Source: Collinsella sp. (lineage in GTDB: Bacteria > Actinomycetota > Coriobacteriia > Coriobacteriales > Coriobacteriaceae). From it: a DNA stretch of 59,297 nt. A model generated the notes under the pieces. That model searched no databases and was not told where the DNA came from. It saw only the letters and a program-made list of their open reading frames with translations. The DNA lies in the NCBI GenBank assembly GCA_031295385.1, contig JAUMOL010000032.1, positions 1 to 59,297 of the forward strand, read 5' to 3'. Within the stretch, counting starts at the first letter, position 1, and the number at the start of each line of letters is the position of its first letter. A program made the translations under genes and the position numbers. Shown piece by piece: positions 49,764-59,155 of this stretch.

Positions 49764-50489
49764 TTACACGTGCTTCTTGTTCAGAATCACGCCGTTGGTG
49801 GTGTAACCCATGCGGTCGAGCGCTTCAAGCGCGGCAGCTCCCTCGGCTTCCTTCTTTGAGGAGCCGGAGCCGCGACCCTGGCGAATACCATCGATCAAAA
49901 CCACAGCGGTAAAGGTGGGCGCATGCGCCGGGCCCTCGGAGCCAACGAGCTTGTACGCCGGGGGCTCGTGACCGTCGGCTTGCACGCACTCCTGCAAAAA
50001 CGACTTGGGGTTCGCAGGATGCTCGGCACGCTCGGAAGCCAAATGCGGCTTAAGCGTACGGTGAATGAACTCCGCCGCAACGTCCCAGCCGGCATCCAGG
50101 TACAGCGCGCCCACGAGCGACTCATAGACGTTCTCGAGGGCCGAATGCAGGCCGCGCGCACCGGTACCGGTCTCGGAGGCACCAAAGATAATGATGTCGT
50201 CGATGCCCAACTCGTGAGAAACCTCGGATAGCGTGGCGCCCGAGACGAGCGACACCTTCAGGCGCGTGAGCTTGCCCTCGTCAAACTCGGGATAGGACTC
50301 AAACAGGGAGCGTGCGACCACAGCGCCCAAAATGGAATCGCCCAAGAACTCAAGGCGCTCATAGCTGGCAGAAACCGGCTGGCCCTCGACTGCCGAGGGA
50401 TGCGTAAGGGCCGCGCGCAGCAGCACCTTATTGTTGAACTCGTGGCCCAGGATTTCCTGGGCGCGCGTAAGTCGTTCGGATAAAGCCAA
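49764..50489 (-). CDS. rnc: Ribonuclease III
   Basis: A 241-residue double-stranded-RNA nuclease for rRNA processing. The signature ERLEFLGDSILGAVV (about 44-58) carries the catalytic acids, with Glu in LVGALYLDAGWD as the second site. A dsRNA-binding domain follows at about 160-230 (GRGSGSSKKEAEGAAALEAL). A TTG at 50489 has AGGAGG eight bases upstream; no better start is seen. It sits between acpP and smc, the usual order. Confidence 0.95.
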   Translation of the reverse strand: MALSERLTRAQEILGHEFNNKVLLRAALTHPSAVEGQPVSASYERLEFLGDSILGAVVARSLFESYPEFDEGKLTRLKVSLVSGATLSEVSHELGIDDIIIFGASETGTGARGLHSALENVYESLVGALYLDAGWDVAAEFIHRTLKPHLASERAEHPANPKSFLQECVQADGHEPPAYKLVGSEGPAHAPTFTAVVLIDGIRQGRGSGSSKKEAEGAAALEALDRMGYTTNGVILNKKHV

Positions 50490-50492
50490 GAC

Positions 50493-50735
50493 TTAGGCCT
50501 CCTTGGCAGCTTCGATAGCGTCGACGGCGTCGGCGACAGAGTTGAGCGAGAGCAGGGTCTCGTCATCGATCTCGAGGTTGAACTCGTCCTCGATAGCCGT
50601 AACCAGCTGCAGGCGCTCGAGCGAGTTGGCATCGAGGTCGTCAAAGGTGGTCTCCTCGCTAATTTCGGCAACATCGACGCCCAGAACGTCAGCAGCGACC
50701 TCGGCGATCTTGTCGAAGATTTCGGAGCGGTCCAT
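50493..50735 (-). CDS. acpP: Acyl carrier protein
   Basis: An 80-residue acidic carrier for fatty acid synthesis. The phosphopantetheine serine is Ser38 in LDANSLERLQ; the usual Asp before it (DSL) is Asn here, still within the range of AcpP-like proteins. AGGA six bases before the ATG supports the start. It lies between plsX and rnc, the standard plsX-acpP-rnc order, so it is the main AcpP. Confidence 0.92.
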   Translation of the reverse strand: MDRSEIFDKIAEVAADVLGVDVAEISEETTFDDLDANSLERLQLVTAIEDEFNLEIDDETLLSLNSVADAVDAIEAAKEA

Positions 50736-50859
50736 AGCGCTTCCTCTCATAGTACATGAATACCAAAAGAATGGTACCGCCCGGGCGGTACCAAGACACG
50801 GTTCTGATTCTACCCCACGACGTGCGCCGCGAAGCACATAACAGCGCTCTAACTCGCTC

Positions 50860-51879
50860 TTACAAAACGATACTGTCCATAGAGTTGGCGACATTCTCGA
50901 CCAGCCCGGCGCGCACGGCTTCGGCCGCCGCGAGCGTACCGTTTTTGACAGCCTCGACCGAGGTGGCGCCATGGCCGATCAGGACCACGCCGCGCAGGCC
51001 CAGAAGAATCGCGCCGCCCTTGGCGTCGCCAGAGAGCTTGGCCTTAATCTCGCGCATCTGCTTTTTGATGAGCAGCGCGGCGATCTTGGTGCCGAGCGAG
51101 GCCATAAAGGCGCCCTTGAGTTCCTGCAGCAAAAACTTGGCAGCGCCCTCGGTAGCTTTGAGAGCGATATTACCCGACATGCCATCGGCAACGACGACAT
51201 CGAAGTTACCTGAGGTGAGGTCGGTGCCCTCGCAGTTACCAACAAAGCCGGGAACGGCGGCCTTCATAGCAGGGAAACAGGCCTTGGTAAAGTTGGAGCC
51301 CTTCTCATCCTCGGTGCCATTGGCAAGCAGGCCCACGCGAGGATGCTCGATGCCCAGGACGACGCGGGCATAGGCGCTACCCATCTGGGCAAAACGCACC
51401 ATGTCATCGACCTCCACATCGGGGTTGGCACCCATGTCGCACAGCACCGTCAGACCGCCGGCGCGATTGGGCAGCGCATTGGTCAGACAGGGGCGCACCG
51501 GCTGCTTCTTGCCTTCGGCCTGATACCTAAACGGCGTCACATAGGCGGTGGCGGCGGCGGTCATGGCACCGGTGGAGCCTGCGGAGAAGAACGCATCCGC
51601 GTTGCCCTTCTTAATGGCGCGGCAAGAAAGCACGATCGACGACTTACGCTTGGTCATCACGGCGCGAATGGGATCGTCATCCATGGCGATAACGTCAGGC
51701 GCCTCAAGGGCCTCAACACGTGCATGGGAAGCTGCAAAGGGATTGACGATTTCGGCGGGACCAGCTGCCAAGACCTCGATATCGGGATCGGCGGCAAGCG
51801 CAGCTTCGATACCATCGAGAACAACCTGAGGTTTCTCGTCTCCGCCCACAACGTCTACACAAACGCGAACGTTACTCAT
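50860..51879 (-). CDS. plsX: Phosphate acyltransferase PlsX
   Basis: A 339-residue enzyme that makes acyl-phosphate from acyl-ACP for phospholipid synthesis. Its markers are VCVDVVGGDEKP at the start, FFSAGSTGAM near 100, LCDMGANPDV near 150, and FDVVVADGMSGNIALKATEG. ATG at 51879 has AAGGAG seven bases upstream; the ATG at 51885 is too close to it. It lies between rpmF and acpP. Confidence 0.94.
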   Translation of the reverse strand: MSNVRVCVDVVGGDEKPQVVLDGIEAALAADPDIEVLAAGPAEIVNPFAASHARVEALEAPDVIAMDDDPIRAVMTKRKSSIVLSCRAIKKGNADAFFSAGSTGAMTAAATAYVTPFRYQAEGKKQPVRPCLTNALPNRAGGLTVLCDMGANPDVEVDDMVRFAQMGSAYARVVLGIEHPRVGLLANGTEDEKGSNFTKACFPAMKAAVPGFVGNCEGTDLTSGNFDVVVADGMSGNIALKATEGAAKFLLQELKGAFMASLGTKIAALLIKKQMREIKAKLSGDAKGGAILLGLRGVVLIGHGATSVEAVKNGTLAAAEAVRAGLVENVANSMDSIVL

Positions 51880-51966
51880 ATACATGCTCCTTATACAAAA
51901 ATGGCCGACTCATTGAGCCGGCCATTGTGGTTCCATTTGGAACGGCATCGCATCCAGAGTATACCG

Positions 51967-52146
51967 TTACTCGGTAACGATAACCTCGCGGTCCTTGTAG
52001 AAACCGCAGCTGGGGCACACGTGGTGCGGAAGCTTAACAGCGCCGCAACGGGGGCACGTGGACTGAGCCGCAGCCGAGATCTTCATGTTGGCGGAACGAC
52101 GGGTGTGAGTGCGGATACGACCCTGCTTTTGTTTAGGTACGGGCAT
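51967..52146 (-). CDS. rpmF: 50S ribosomal protein L32
   Basis: A 59-residue protein starting MPVPKQKQGRIRTHTRRSAN, typical L32. It carries four cysteines as CPRC and CPSC, a zinc-ribbon (C+) form of L32. AAGGAAGG lies five bases before the ATG. It sits between the DUF177 gene and plsX, as in most bacteria. Confidence 0.95.
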   Translation of the reverse strand: MPVPKQKQGRIRTHTRRSANMKISAAAQSTCPRCGAVKLPHHVCPSCGFYKDREVIVTE

Positions 52147-52210
52147 AGTGACCTTCCTTATGAACTATCCAGTGTGGCGATTACGCGCAAGTAGCGATAC
52201 TACCACAGTT

Positions 52211-52765
52211 TTACTCATCAAGCTTGAGATTCTTCAATGCTGCAAATGGATTTTCCGTGGCAGCGGCCCATTCTGCCTCTGCCTGGGCGGCGCAATCGCA
52301 TTGCTCGACGTTGAGATTGCAACCGCAAGTGGGGCAAAGGCCGCGGCAATCGGGCTTGCACAGGACAACGAACGGCGTGTCCATGACGACCGCATCGTTG
52401 ATGGGCTCTCCCAGATCGACGATGCGATCCTCGCCCAGGAGCTCGTAGCCGTCTTCGTAGGCCTCGGGATCCTCGGGCTCCTCAAAGAGGTAGAACTCCT
52501 CGATCTCGCCGGCGATATCAAACGAGGCAGGTTCCAGGCAACGGTCGCACTCGCCGGTGGCGTGCGCGCGGACCATGCCCGTGAGCAAGACACCGGTACC
52601 GGCATTGGTAAAGACAACGTCGTAGTCGATGCCGTCCTGAAGCTGGTACTCCTTCTCGCCTACCGTGTAGGTGGCGACATCGACCTTACCGGTCAGCGGA
52701 TACGAATCTCCAGGAAACTCGAGCTGCTCGGAAAGATCGACGGTAACGCTCGGGAACTCAGCCAT
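52211..52765 (-). CDS. DUF177/YceD family protein
   Basis: A 184-residue DUF177 protein, linked in other bacteria to 23S rRNA processing or accumulation. The marks are HATGECDRCLEP (first Cys pair) and KPDCRGLCPTCGCNLN (second), which probably bind zinc. Its position before rpmF is conserved. Start and upstream stop overlap in TAATG at 52765, so it is coupled to the SepIVA-like gene. Confidence 0.88.
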   Translation of the reverse strand: MAEFPSVTVDLSEQLEFPGDSYPLTGKVDVATYTVGEKEYQLQDGIDYDVVFTNAGTGVLLTGMVRAHATGECDRCLEPASFDIAGEIEEFYLFEEPEDPEAYEDGYELLGEDRIVDLGEPINDAVVMDTPFVVLCKPDCRGLCPTCGCNLNVEQCDCAAQAEAEWAAATENPFAALKNLKLDE

Positions 52766-53262
52766 TACCACTGACCATTCTGTTGGGCGGCACCCTCGTT
52801 GAGCTGCTGACGGCAACGGGTAACGGTGCCGGTCAGGCTCTTGAGGTTCTCCTCCAGGTGCGTAAAGACCTGCTCTGCGTAGTCCTCGGCAGCATAACGC
52901 GTCTCGCGCTCGTACTGCTGGGCACGATCGCGGATGTCGTCGGCCTGCTGCTGCGCAAGACGGACGATCTCCTGCTCACCGGCAATGGTGAGGGCCTGCT
53001 GCTGAGCGTCGGCGATGATGGAATCGGCCTGAGCGGCGGCGGAAGCCATAAGCTCCTCGCGCTCCTTAAGGATACGGCGGGACTTCTGCCACTCCTCGGG
53101 ATAGCTCATGCGGATCTCGTCGAGGATGTTGAAGAACACGTCGGCGTCGATGACCTTGAACTGAGCGTTCTTGCCGAAAGGCGGCTTGGCTTCCTCGATC
53201 AGCCCTTCGAGCTCATCGACCAAGCTGACGATCCTATCGCCAGGAAAATTCTCGCCCGGCAT
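52765..53262 (-). CDS. SepIVA/DivIVA-like coiled-coil septation protein
   Basis: A 165-residue, mostly helical protein. A short N-terminal region resembles the DivIVA-type start (IVSLVDELEGLIEEAK). It is followed by coiled coil from about 65 to 155 with AAAQADSIIADAQQQALTIA-type heptads. In mycobacteria the gene before DUF177 and rnc encodes SepIVA, a septation factor; the same place and shape suggest the same role here. AAAGGAG five bases upstream fixes the ATG at 53262. Confidence 0.75.
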   Translation of the reverse strand: MPGENFPGDRIVSLVDELEGLIEEAKPPFGKNAQFKVIDADVFFNILDEIRMSYPEEWQKSRRILKEREELMASAAAQADSIIADAQQQALTIAGEQEIVRLAQQQADDIRDRAQQYERETRYAAEDYAEQVFTHLEENLKSLTGTVTRCRQQLNEGAAQQNGQW

Positions 53263-53330
53263 CCGGTCTCCTTTCATAGGTAACATATCATCGTGCTAGT
53301 TTACCACATGCCACCAGGCAATAAAAAACG

Positions 53331-53828
53331 TCACGAAAAGCGATGTCTGAGCGCTTCGACCACGTTGGACGGGACAAACGTCGATACATCGCTGCCGAGC
53401 GAGGCGATCTGGCGAACGACCGAGCTCGAGATATAGCCGTACTGCGGCGCACTCATGACAAAGATGGACTCCAGCTCGTTATCCAAGCGGTAGTTGAGGT
53501 CGGCCTGCTGCAGCTCGTACTCAAAGTCAGTCATGGCGCGCAGACCCTTGACCACGGCCCCCGCCCCCTGATCACGAGCGAAGTCGACCAAGAGGCCAGT
53601 AAAGGGCAGGACCTCGACGCCATCGATATCACCGAGTGCCTCACGGGCCAGCGCCACGCGTTCATCGAGCGTAAACGTGGTGCCCACACCGTTTTTGCCC
53701 TGCGACTCGGCAACGGCCACGATCACACTGGGAAAAATGCGGCGGGCGCGGCGGATGACGTCGATATGGCCAAACGTGATGGGATCGAAGGTACCCGGAA
53801 CGATGACGCGGTTAATGGTGTCATTCAT
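53331..53828 (-). CDS. coaD: Phosphopantetheine adenylyltransferase
   Basis: A 165-residue nucleotidyltransferase, the penultimate step of coenzyme A synthesis. VPGTFDPITFGHIDVI holds the T/HxGH site, KGLRAMTDFEYELQ the phosphopantetheine site, and ISSSVVRQIASLG the C-terminal ISSS motif. GGAGG six bases upstream sets the ATG. It overlaps rsmD by 8 bases, the usual rsmD-coaD pair. Confidence 0.95.
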   Translation of the reverse strand: MNDTINRVIVPGTFDPITFGHIDVIRRARRIFPSVIVAVAESQGKNGVGTTFTLDERVALAREALGDIDGVEVLPFTGLLVDFARDQGAGAVVKGLRAMTDFEYELQQADLNYRLDNELESIFVMSAPQYGYISSSVVRQIASLGSDVSTFVPSNVVEALRHRFS

Positions 53829-54477
53829 GGGCGTCCTCCTGAAACGTCGTGGCATCGTTGTTATCGGCATCGGTGACGGCACTATCGTCCTCACCGTCGT
53901 CATCGCCGACCCAACGAAGCAGGTCGACCGAGGTAATGCCGTAGCGCTTCTCACGTACAGTCTCAAAGCCTGCCGGATGCGCGCCCGCATCGGCGGAGGC
54001 ATGCTCAAACAGGGCATAAGCGCCAGGCGCAAGCAGACCCTGCTGAGCCAGGTTCTGCAGCAGTTCCTCGACCGGCTCGGCACCAAAAGCATAGGGCGGG
54101 TCGAGCAGGACCAGATCAAAGGGGCCGCCCGGTACACGACCGCGCGAGGCACTCGCCAGCATGTCGCCCGTGACCACGCGCCAACGCGCACGGTCACGGC
54201 AGAGCGACTCGATATTCTTGGTAATGAGCCGCGCGGCATTGCGATCGATCTCAAACGTCGTGAGCGAGCGGGCCCCACGAGAGAGCATCTCTAACCCTAA
54301 GGCACCAGAGCCGCCAAAGGCGTCCAGCACACGAACCTCTTCCAAATCGAAATCGAATGCCGACATGACCATAGATGCGCATGCCTCGCGCACGCGATCG
54401 GTCGTGGGGCGGGTGACATCGCGACCACGGGGCTCCTCGATCTTACGACCGCGCCATTCGCCGCCGATGATTCTCAT
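53821..54477 (-). CDS. rsmD: 16S rRNA (guanine-N2) methyltransferase RsmD
   Basis: A 218-residue enzyme that methylates G966 of 16S rRNA. It starts MRIIGGEWRGR, the SAM site is LDAFGGSGALGLEMLSRGA, and the catalytic motif is LLDPPYAFGAE. A short acidic tail (DDDGEDDSA) is extra. Both ends overlap neighbours (recG by 4, coaD by 8 bases). Confidence 0.95.
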   Translation of the reverse strand: MRIIGGEWRGRKIEEPRGRDVTRPTTDRVREACASMVMSAFDFDLEEVRVLDAFGGSGALGLEMLSRGARSLTTFEIDRNAARLITKNIESLCRDRARWRVVTGDMLASASRGRVPGGPFDLVLLDPPYAFGAEPVEELLQNLAQQGLLAPGAYALFEHASADAGAHPAGFETVREKRYGITSVDLLRWVGDDDGEDDSAVTDADNNDATTFQEDAHE

Positions 54478-56651
54478 CCTCCGCTGACCTCCTTAAAAAT
54501 GTGTCGATATCGCATGGCGACCGCATCGCGCAGGGGGCGCGTCGCCACGGAGTCAAGGGTGCAAGCATACCGCAAGAGCTCGACCGCGTCCAAATGGGCC
54601 CACTCGATTAGTTCCTCGTCGGCATCCAGGTCGACAAAGCGCAGGGTCACACCGCCATGCTGACGGTAGCCCAGGATTTCGCCCTCGTGACGCAGACGCA
54701 GGTCCATCTGGGCGAGCGTAAAGCCATCCGCGGTTTTTTCGAGCGATTGCAGGCGATCTTGTGCTGCCGACGCGCCGCCGTTGCCCTTAGAGTGCGTCAT
54801 GACCAGGCACGTGCCCGACACACTGCCACGGCCCACGCGGCCGCGCAGCTGGTGCAGGGCAGCCAAACCAAAGCGCTCGCCGTTCTCGATGACCATGACG
54901 GTGGCGTTAGGCACGTCGACGCCCACCTCGACCACCGTAGTCGAGACGAGCACGTCGATCTCGCCACGCTTGAAGGCGTCGATCACACGATCCTTCTCCC
55001 CCGCCGGCATGCGGCCGTGAAGGCGCTCGATGACAAAACCCGGCAACGCCAGACGCAGGCGGTCGAGCTCGGTCGCCGTATCATGCAGCGGCACGGGGAC
55101 CGTCACGCGGCCCCCCTCGTCGCGGGCGATACCGGGCACGTCCTCCAACTCATCGGCCGAGTCACTCGGCTCCACGAGCGGGCAAATCACGTAGGCCTGC
55201 TGACCTTTTTCATGCGCTTCGCGGATGGCGCCATAGGCGAGGTCGCGGCTCGACTCGGTGAGCACGCGTGTCGTCACGCCAGCGCCAGGGACGGGCCGAT
55301 GGCGGATGATGCTCGTATCCAGATCGCCGTAGACCGAAAGCGCCAGCGTACGCGGGATGGGCGTTGCGGTCATAACGAGCAAATCGGCACCGGGGCCCTT
55401 CGCGCGTAGGGCGTTGCGCTGGCCAACGCCAAAGCGGTGCTGCTCGTCGATGACAACAAGCGACAGATGCTTGAACGCAACGGTATCCGAAAGCACCGCA
55501 TGGGTGCCAAAGAGCACGTCAAGCTCGCCCGATTCCAGCTGGGCATGGATGCGCTCGCGCTCTGCGGCCGGCGTGGCGCCCGTCAGAAGCGCCCAGGACA
55601 TGCCGGCCTGCGAGAGCAGAGGGCCGGTCTTATCGGCATATTGGCGCGCCAGCACGCCCGTGGGCGCCATAACGCAGGCCTGCGTGCCGCTATCGGCAGC
55701 CACAGCCAGCGCGCAGGCGGCAACGGCGGTCTTACCGGTACCGACATCGCCCAGCAGCAGACGGTTCATCACGCGCCCGCCATCGCACATGTCATGCAGG
55801 ATGTCTTGGAATGCGGCCTCCTGCTCGTCGCTCAGCGAAAACGGAAGGGCCTGTTTAAGCGCGCCCAGATGCTCGCCCGCGGTGTGGGCATAGGGCACCA
55901 CATCGACCAGGCCGCCGTCGTTGCGCAGACGCAGCGCCAGCTGCAGGTAGAGGCACTCCTCGTAGGCAAGACGCCGGCGTGCGATGTCGCGCTCAGCCAT
56001 GCTCGAGGGAAAGTGGATCGAACGCAACGCGCGGGCATTGCTCATGAGCTTCCGCTTTGCGCGCAGCGGCGCGGGAATCGGATCGAACGGATTGCCGACG
56101 ACCTCGAGCGCGCCGCTTACGATGCGGCGCATCCACGCCTGGCTCACGCCATCGCTCACGTAATGGACCGGCAGAATGGTGCCTGCGGCGCGCCCGTCCT
56201 CGAGCTTTTCAAAGTGGGGCGAGGCCATCTGCTTAAAACCGTAGGCAAACTCGACCTTGCCCATCACGGCCAAGCGGTCGCCCTGCTTAAGCTGCTGGGC
56301 AATCCAGGGCTGGCGGAAAAAGGCGACCTGTAGCACGCCCGTCTCGTCAACAAGTGAGACCTCAGTCACCTGCATGCGCGGGCGCGGCTGCTTTTGGACG
56401 ATACGGTCGACCGTGGCGATGATGGTGCACACGGTGCCGATGGGCGCCATCTCGATGGACCACGAACGGGTAAAGTCGAGGTATCGATGAGGGATATGGA
56501 GAAGGAGGTCCCCCACCGTCCGAATTCCCAGACGGCGAAGGGCCTCCTCACGTTTACCCGAAACATATTTGAGTCGCGCGATATCCTCGTCGAGCGCATT
56601 GCTCTGGGCAAAGCGCTCCGAGACGCGCGGCACGGAGCACAGCTCGGACAT
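54474..56651 (-). CDS. recG: ATP-dependent DNA helicase RecG
   Basis: A 725-residue branch-migration helicase. A wedge/OB domain (about 30-200) is followed by helicase domains with Walker A LLLGDVGTGKTAVA, DEQHRFGVGQR (a DEQH box), TATPIPRTLALS and the C-terminal LRGRVGRG. The gene overlaps rsmD by 4 bases and lies 10 bases after the fakA-type gene. Length is close to the usual 690-700. Confidence 0.95.
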   Translation of the reverse strand: MSELCSVPRVSERFAQSNALDEDIARLKYVSGKREEALRRLGIRTVGDLLLHIPHRYLDFTRSWSIEMAPIGTVCTIIATVDRIVQKQPRPRMQVTEVSLVDETGVLQVAFFRQPWIAQQLKQGDRLAVMGKVEFAYGFKQMASPHFEKLEDGRAAGTILPVHYVSDGVSQAWMRRIVSGALEVVGNPFDPIPAPLRAKRKLMSNARALRSIHFPSSMAERDIARRRLAYEECLYLQLALRLRNDGGLVDVVPYAHTAGEHLGALKQALPFSLSDEQEAAFQDILHDMCDGGRVMNRLLLGDVGTGKTAVAACALAVAADSGTQACVMAPTGVLARQYADKTGPLLSQAGMSWALLTGATPAAERERIHAQLESGELDVLFGTHAVLSDTVAFKHLSLVVIDEQHRFGVGQRNALRAKGPGADLLVMTATPIPRTLALSVYGDLDTSIIRHRPVPGAGVTTRVLTESSRDLAYGAIREAHEKGQQAYVICPLVEPSDSADELEDVPGIARDEGGRVTVPVPLHDTATELDRLRLALPGFVIERLHGRMPAGEKDRVIDAFKRGEIDVLVSTTVVEVGVDVPNATVMVIENGERFGLAALHQLRGRVGRGSVSGTCLVMTHSKGNGGASAAQDRLQSLEKTADGFTLAQMDLRLRHEGEILGYRQHGGVTLRFVDLDADEELIEWAHLDAVELLRYACTLDSVATRPLRDAVAMRYRHIFKEVSGG

Positions 56652-56661
56652 GGGCAGTTGC

Positions 56662-58323
56662 CTACTCGATCGAGAAGATCACGGGATAGAGCGGCTGCTC
56701 GCCACGATGGGCGTCAATCTCCAGATCGGGCTGAGTCTCCTCGATAGCGTCGACGATCTCCTGGAAGGCCTCATCGGACAGCTCCTCGCCGGCCAGAATC
56801 GTCAGCGCGTCGCCCTCCTCTTCCTCCTGCATGCGGTTGATGCAGTCGAGCGTGACCTGCTTCACGTCGGAGCCGACCACGTCGATGGAGCCGGCGATGA
56901 TACCCATGACGTCACCGGAGTGAATCGGAGAGCCGTCGGAGGCGCTGGAATCGCGCACGGCGCGGGTGACCTCGCCATCGCGGACCTCGCTGATGGCGTC
57001 GACCATGGCGGCGACGGCGTCCTCGAGCTCGGAATCGGGCAGGACCGCAAACAGCGCGGAGAAGGCCTGCGGAACGGTCTTGGTGGGAACGACGGCGACC
57101 TTCTTGTCCGTGCAGGCAGAAGCGGCAGCCTCGGCAGCCATGCGGATGTTGCCGTTGTTGGGCAGAATGATGACTGAGGTCGCGTTAACCTGATCAACGG
57201 CGCCCAGCAGGTCTGCAGTCGAGGGGTTCATGGTCTGACCACCCGACACGATCACGTCGACGCCGAGGGACTTGAGGATGTCGGCCTCGCCGGACCCAGC
57301 GGCAACGGCGACAAAGCCCAGCGCCTTGGCGGGCTCGGCGGCCTTTTCCTGGTCCTCGTGAATCTTGGCGGTACGGTCGTGGGCCTCCATCTCCATGTTG
57401 TGGATAAAGACCTCGTAGATCTGACCAAGCTGCAGCATGTGCTCGAGCACCAGGTTGGGGGTGTTGGAGTGCACATGGATCTTGTAGTCGGGGTAGGCGC
57501 CCACGAGCAGCTCACAGTCGCCCATGGAGCCCAGGAACTTAAGGCACTCGTCCTCGTCAAAGGGAGCATCGGCCTTAAAGAGGAACTCGTTGCAGTAGCG
57601 GAACTCCGAGCCCTCCCAATCGTCGTTGGCCTCGATCTCAACGCGACCAAGAGCGGCATCGCGGGCAGAGCCAGCGGAATCAAACGTGGCGGAGAAATCC
57701 TCGACCACGGTGCTGCGGCCGAGCGCAGCGGCAACAAAGTTCTCCAGGAAGATGGCAAAGCCAAAGGCGCCGGAGTCGACCACGCCGTTCTCCTTCAGAA
57801 CGGGCAGCAGGTCGGGCGTGCGGGCGACGGACTGGTACGCCTCAACGACAATGGCATCGAGCGCATCCTCAGCCGAGAACTTCTTCTTCTCGCACTCATC
57901 GGCCTTGGTCGAGACATCGCGCAGGACCGTGAGGATCGTGCCCTCGATGGGCTTGCGGACAGCCTGGAAGGCGACCTTGACGGCGCGACGGAAGGCGAAG
58001 GCAATGTTGGCGGACGTAATGGGCTCATCGGCAGAGACAAGGCCCTCGGCCACGCCGCGCAGAATCTGCGAGGTGATGACGCCGGAGTTACCGCGGGCGC
58101 CCATAAGGGAGCCGTGGGTGATGGCGCCTGCGATGGCCTCCATGTCGGCATCGGCGGGAAGGGCGGAAAGCTCCTTGGTCACCGAGGCGAGCGTGAGCGA
58201 CATGTTGGTACCGGTGTCGCCGTCGGGTACGGGGAAGACGTTGAGCTTGTTGATCTCCTCGGCCTTGTCGGAAACGGCAGCCGCAGCGATCGGAAAACAG
58301 GTGCGAATGGTCTTTGCAATCAT
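56662..58323 (-). CDS. DAK2-domain fatty-acid-kinase-like protein (FakA/YloV)
   Basis: A 553-residue protein of the FakA family, which phosphorylates fatty acids held by FakB. The DhaL/DAK2 nucleotide domain is at the N-terminus: FPVPDGDTGTNM (about 30-41) with Asp metal ligands, and GARGNSGVITSQ. A middle domain (EGSEFRYCNEFLFKA) and a C-terminal domain follow. It is directly downstream of an Asp23 gene and upstream of recG, the conserved asp23-yloV-recG order. No FakB (DegV) gene is seen here. Confidence 0.88.
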   Translation of the reverse strand: MIAKTIRTCFPIAAAAVSDKAEEINKLNVFPVPDGDTGTNMSLTLASVTKELSALPADADMEAIAGAITHGSLMGARGNSGVITSQILRGVAEGLVSADEPITSANIAFAFRRAVKVAFQAVRKPIEGTILTVLRDVSTKADECEKKKFSAEDALDAIVVEAYQSVARTPDLLPVLKENGVVDSGAFGFAIFLENFVAAALGRSTVVEDFSATFDSAGSARDAALGRVEIEANDDWEGSEFRYCNEFLFKADAPFDEDECLKFLGSMGDCELLVGAYPDYKIHVHSNTPNLVLEHMLQLGQIYEVFIHNMEMEAHDRTAKIHEDQEKAAEPAKALGFVAVAAGSGEADILKSLGVDVIVSGGQTMNPSTADLLGAVDQVNATSVIILPNNGNIRMAAEAAASACTDKKVAVVPTKTVPQAFSALFAVLPDSELEDAVAAMVDAISEVRDGEVTRAVRDSSASDGSPIHSGDVMGIIAGSIDVVGSDVKQVTLDCINRMQEEEEGDALTILAGEELSDEAFQEIVDAIEETQPDLEIDAHRGEQPLYPVIFSIE

Positions 58324-58350
58324 GGGTATTTGAATCTCCGTTTTCGGATG

Positions 58351-58707
58351 CTAGTTCAGACGGCTCTTGAGCGCGTCGATATGGATGCCGATCTTAAGGC
58401 TGGCGGGATCGATCTGGGCGATCTCCTGCAGGGTGAAGGCAACGGAGCTCGAAAGATTGTGGCAGACGGACTTCATGTTGACGCCGTTCTCGAGCACGAC
58501 GTGAAGATCGACCGTAAGGCCGTTCTCGTCGGCGGAGACAAGCACGCCCTTGCGGAGGCGCTGACCGGCAAGCAGGCGCACGCTCTCGGCGCCCTGGAGC
58601 TGCTCAGCCATACCGACAACGCCATAGCACGTCATCGCGGCATAACCGGCAATATCGGCAATAACGTCGTTCGAGACGCTCAGGCTGCCGTTAATGGTCT
58701 CAGACAC
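58351..58707 (-). CDS. Asp23/Gls24-family protein (fakA-linked copy)
   Basis: A 118-residue Asp23-family protein with GSLSVSNDVIADIAGYAAMTC and GLTVDLHVVLENGVNM. The start is GTG at 58707 with AAGGAG six bases upstream. It lies 27 bases before the FakA-like gene, matching the yloU-yloV pair of Bacillus. It is a distant paralogue of the protein at 12268-12630. Function is unknown beyond envelope stress links in the family. Confidence 0.87.
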   Translation of the reverse strand: MSETINGSLSVSNDVIADIAGYAAMTCYGVVGMAEQLQGAESVRLLAGQRLRKGVLVSADENGLTVDLHVVLENGVNMKSVCHNLSSSVAFTLQEIAQIDPASLKIGIHIDALKSRLN

Positions 58708-58866
58708 AAGAATCTCCTTTTCTTGGTGCTCGCGGCACCATGTCGTGGGAGCAATCATTGCAATATTCTACAACGACCGCGCCATGTTGAGGTGGCGGGC
58801 CTCGGGATTACATCCTCGACACGAAATGTTGATACGGTAACGTTCGCGAACGGCGATCGCGGCATG

Positions 58867-58897
58867 AAAAAACCCGCCGCATAAGCGACGGGTTTTA
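58867..58897 (-). terminator. Terminator of the tRNA-Asn pair
   Basis: On the minus strand AAAACCCGTCGC (58896-58885) pairs with GCGGCGGGTTTT (58880-58869), one mismatch, and the U-run continues. It lies just past the first tRNA. Confidence 0.85.
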
Positions 58898-58902
58898 CAA
58901 CC

Positions 58903-58977
58903 TGGCTCCCCGGGTAGGACTCGAACCTACAACAGCGCGGTTAACAGCCGCGTGCTCTACCATTGAGCTACCGAGGA
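58903..58977 (-). tRNA. tRNA-Asn (anticodon GTT), second in the transcript
   Basis: A 75-nt cloverleaf including an encoded CCA. The acceptor stem TCCTCGG pairs with CCGGGGA, with one T-G pair. The D-arm has AGCTCAATGGTAGAGC, the anticodon GTT is at 58945-58943 in loop CTGTTAA, and the T-arm has GGTTCGAGTCC. It is identical to the copy at 59011-59085, 33 bases away. Confidence 0.96.
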
Positions 58978-59010
58978 ATTTAAAGCCCAACAGAAAGGGC
59001 TGGAAAATTC

Positions 59011-59085
59011 TGGCTCCCCGGGTAGGACTCGAACCTACAACAGCGCGGTTAACAGCCGCGTGCTCTACCATTGAGCTACCGAGGA
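59011..59085 (-). tRNA. tRNA-Asn (anticodon GTT), first in the transcript
   Basis: Same 75-nt sequence and fold as the neighbouring copy, with anticodon GTT at 59053-59051 and an encoded CCA. The two tandem genes share one terminator at 58867-58897. Confidence 0.96.
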
Positions 59086-59155
59086 ATAGGTGCGTGCTCT
59101 CAAGCAACGAAGTTTATTATACGGACGAATCAGCTCAGGGCAAGAACTTTTTTAA

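Noticed and set aside
58903..59085. Two identical 75-nt units with a 33-nt spacer, as a possible CRISPR array
   Set aside because: Both units fold as tRNA-Asn with anticodon GTT and encoded CCA; only two copies and no cas genes.
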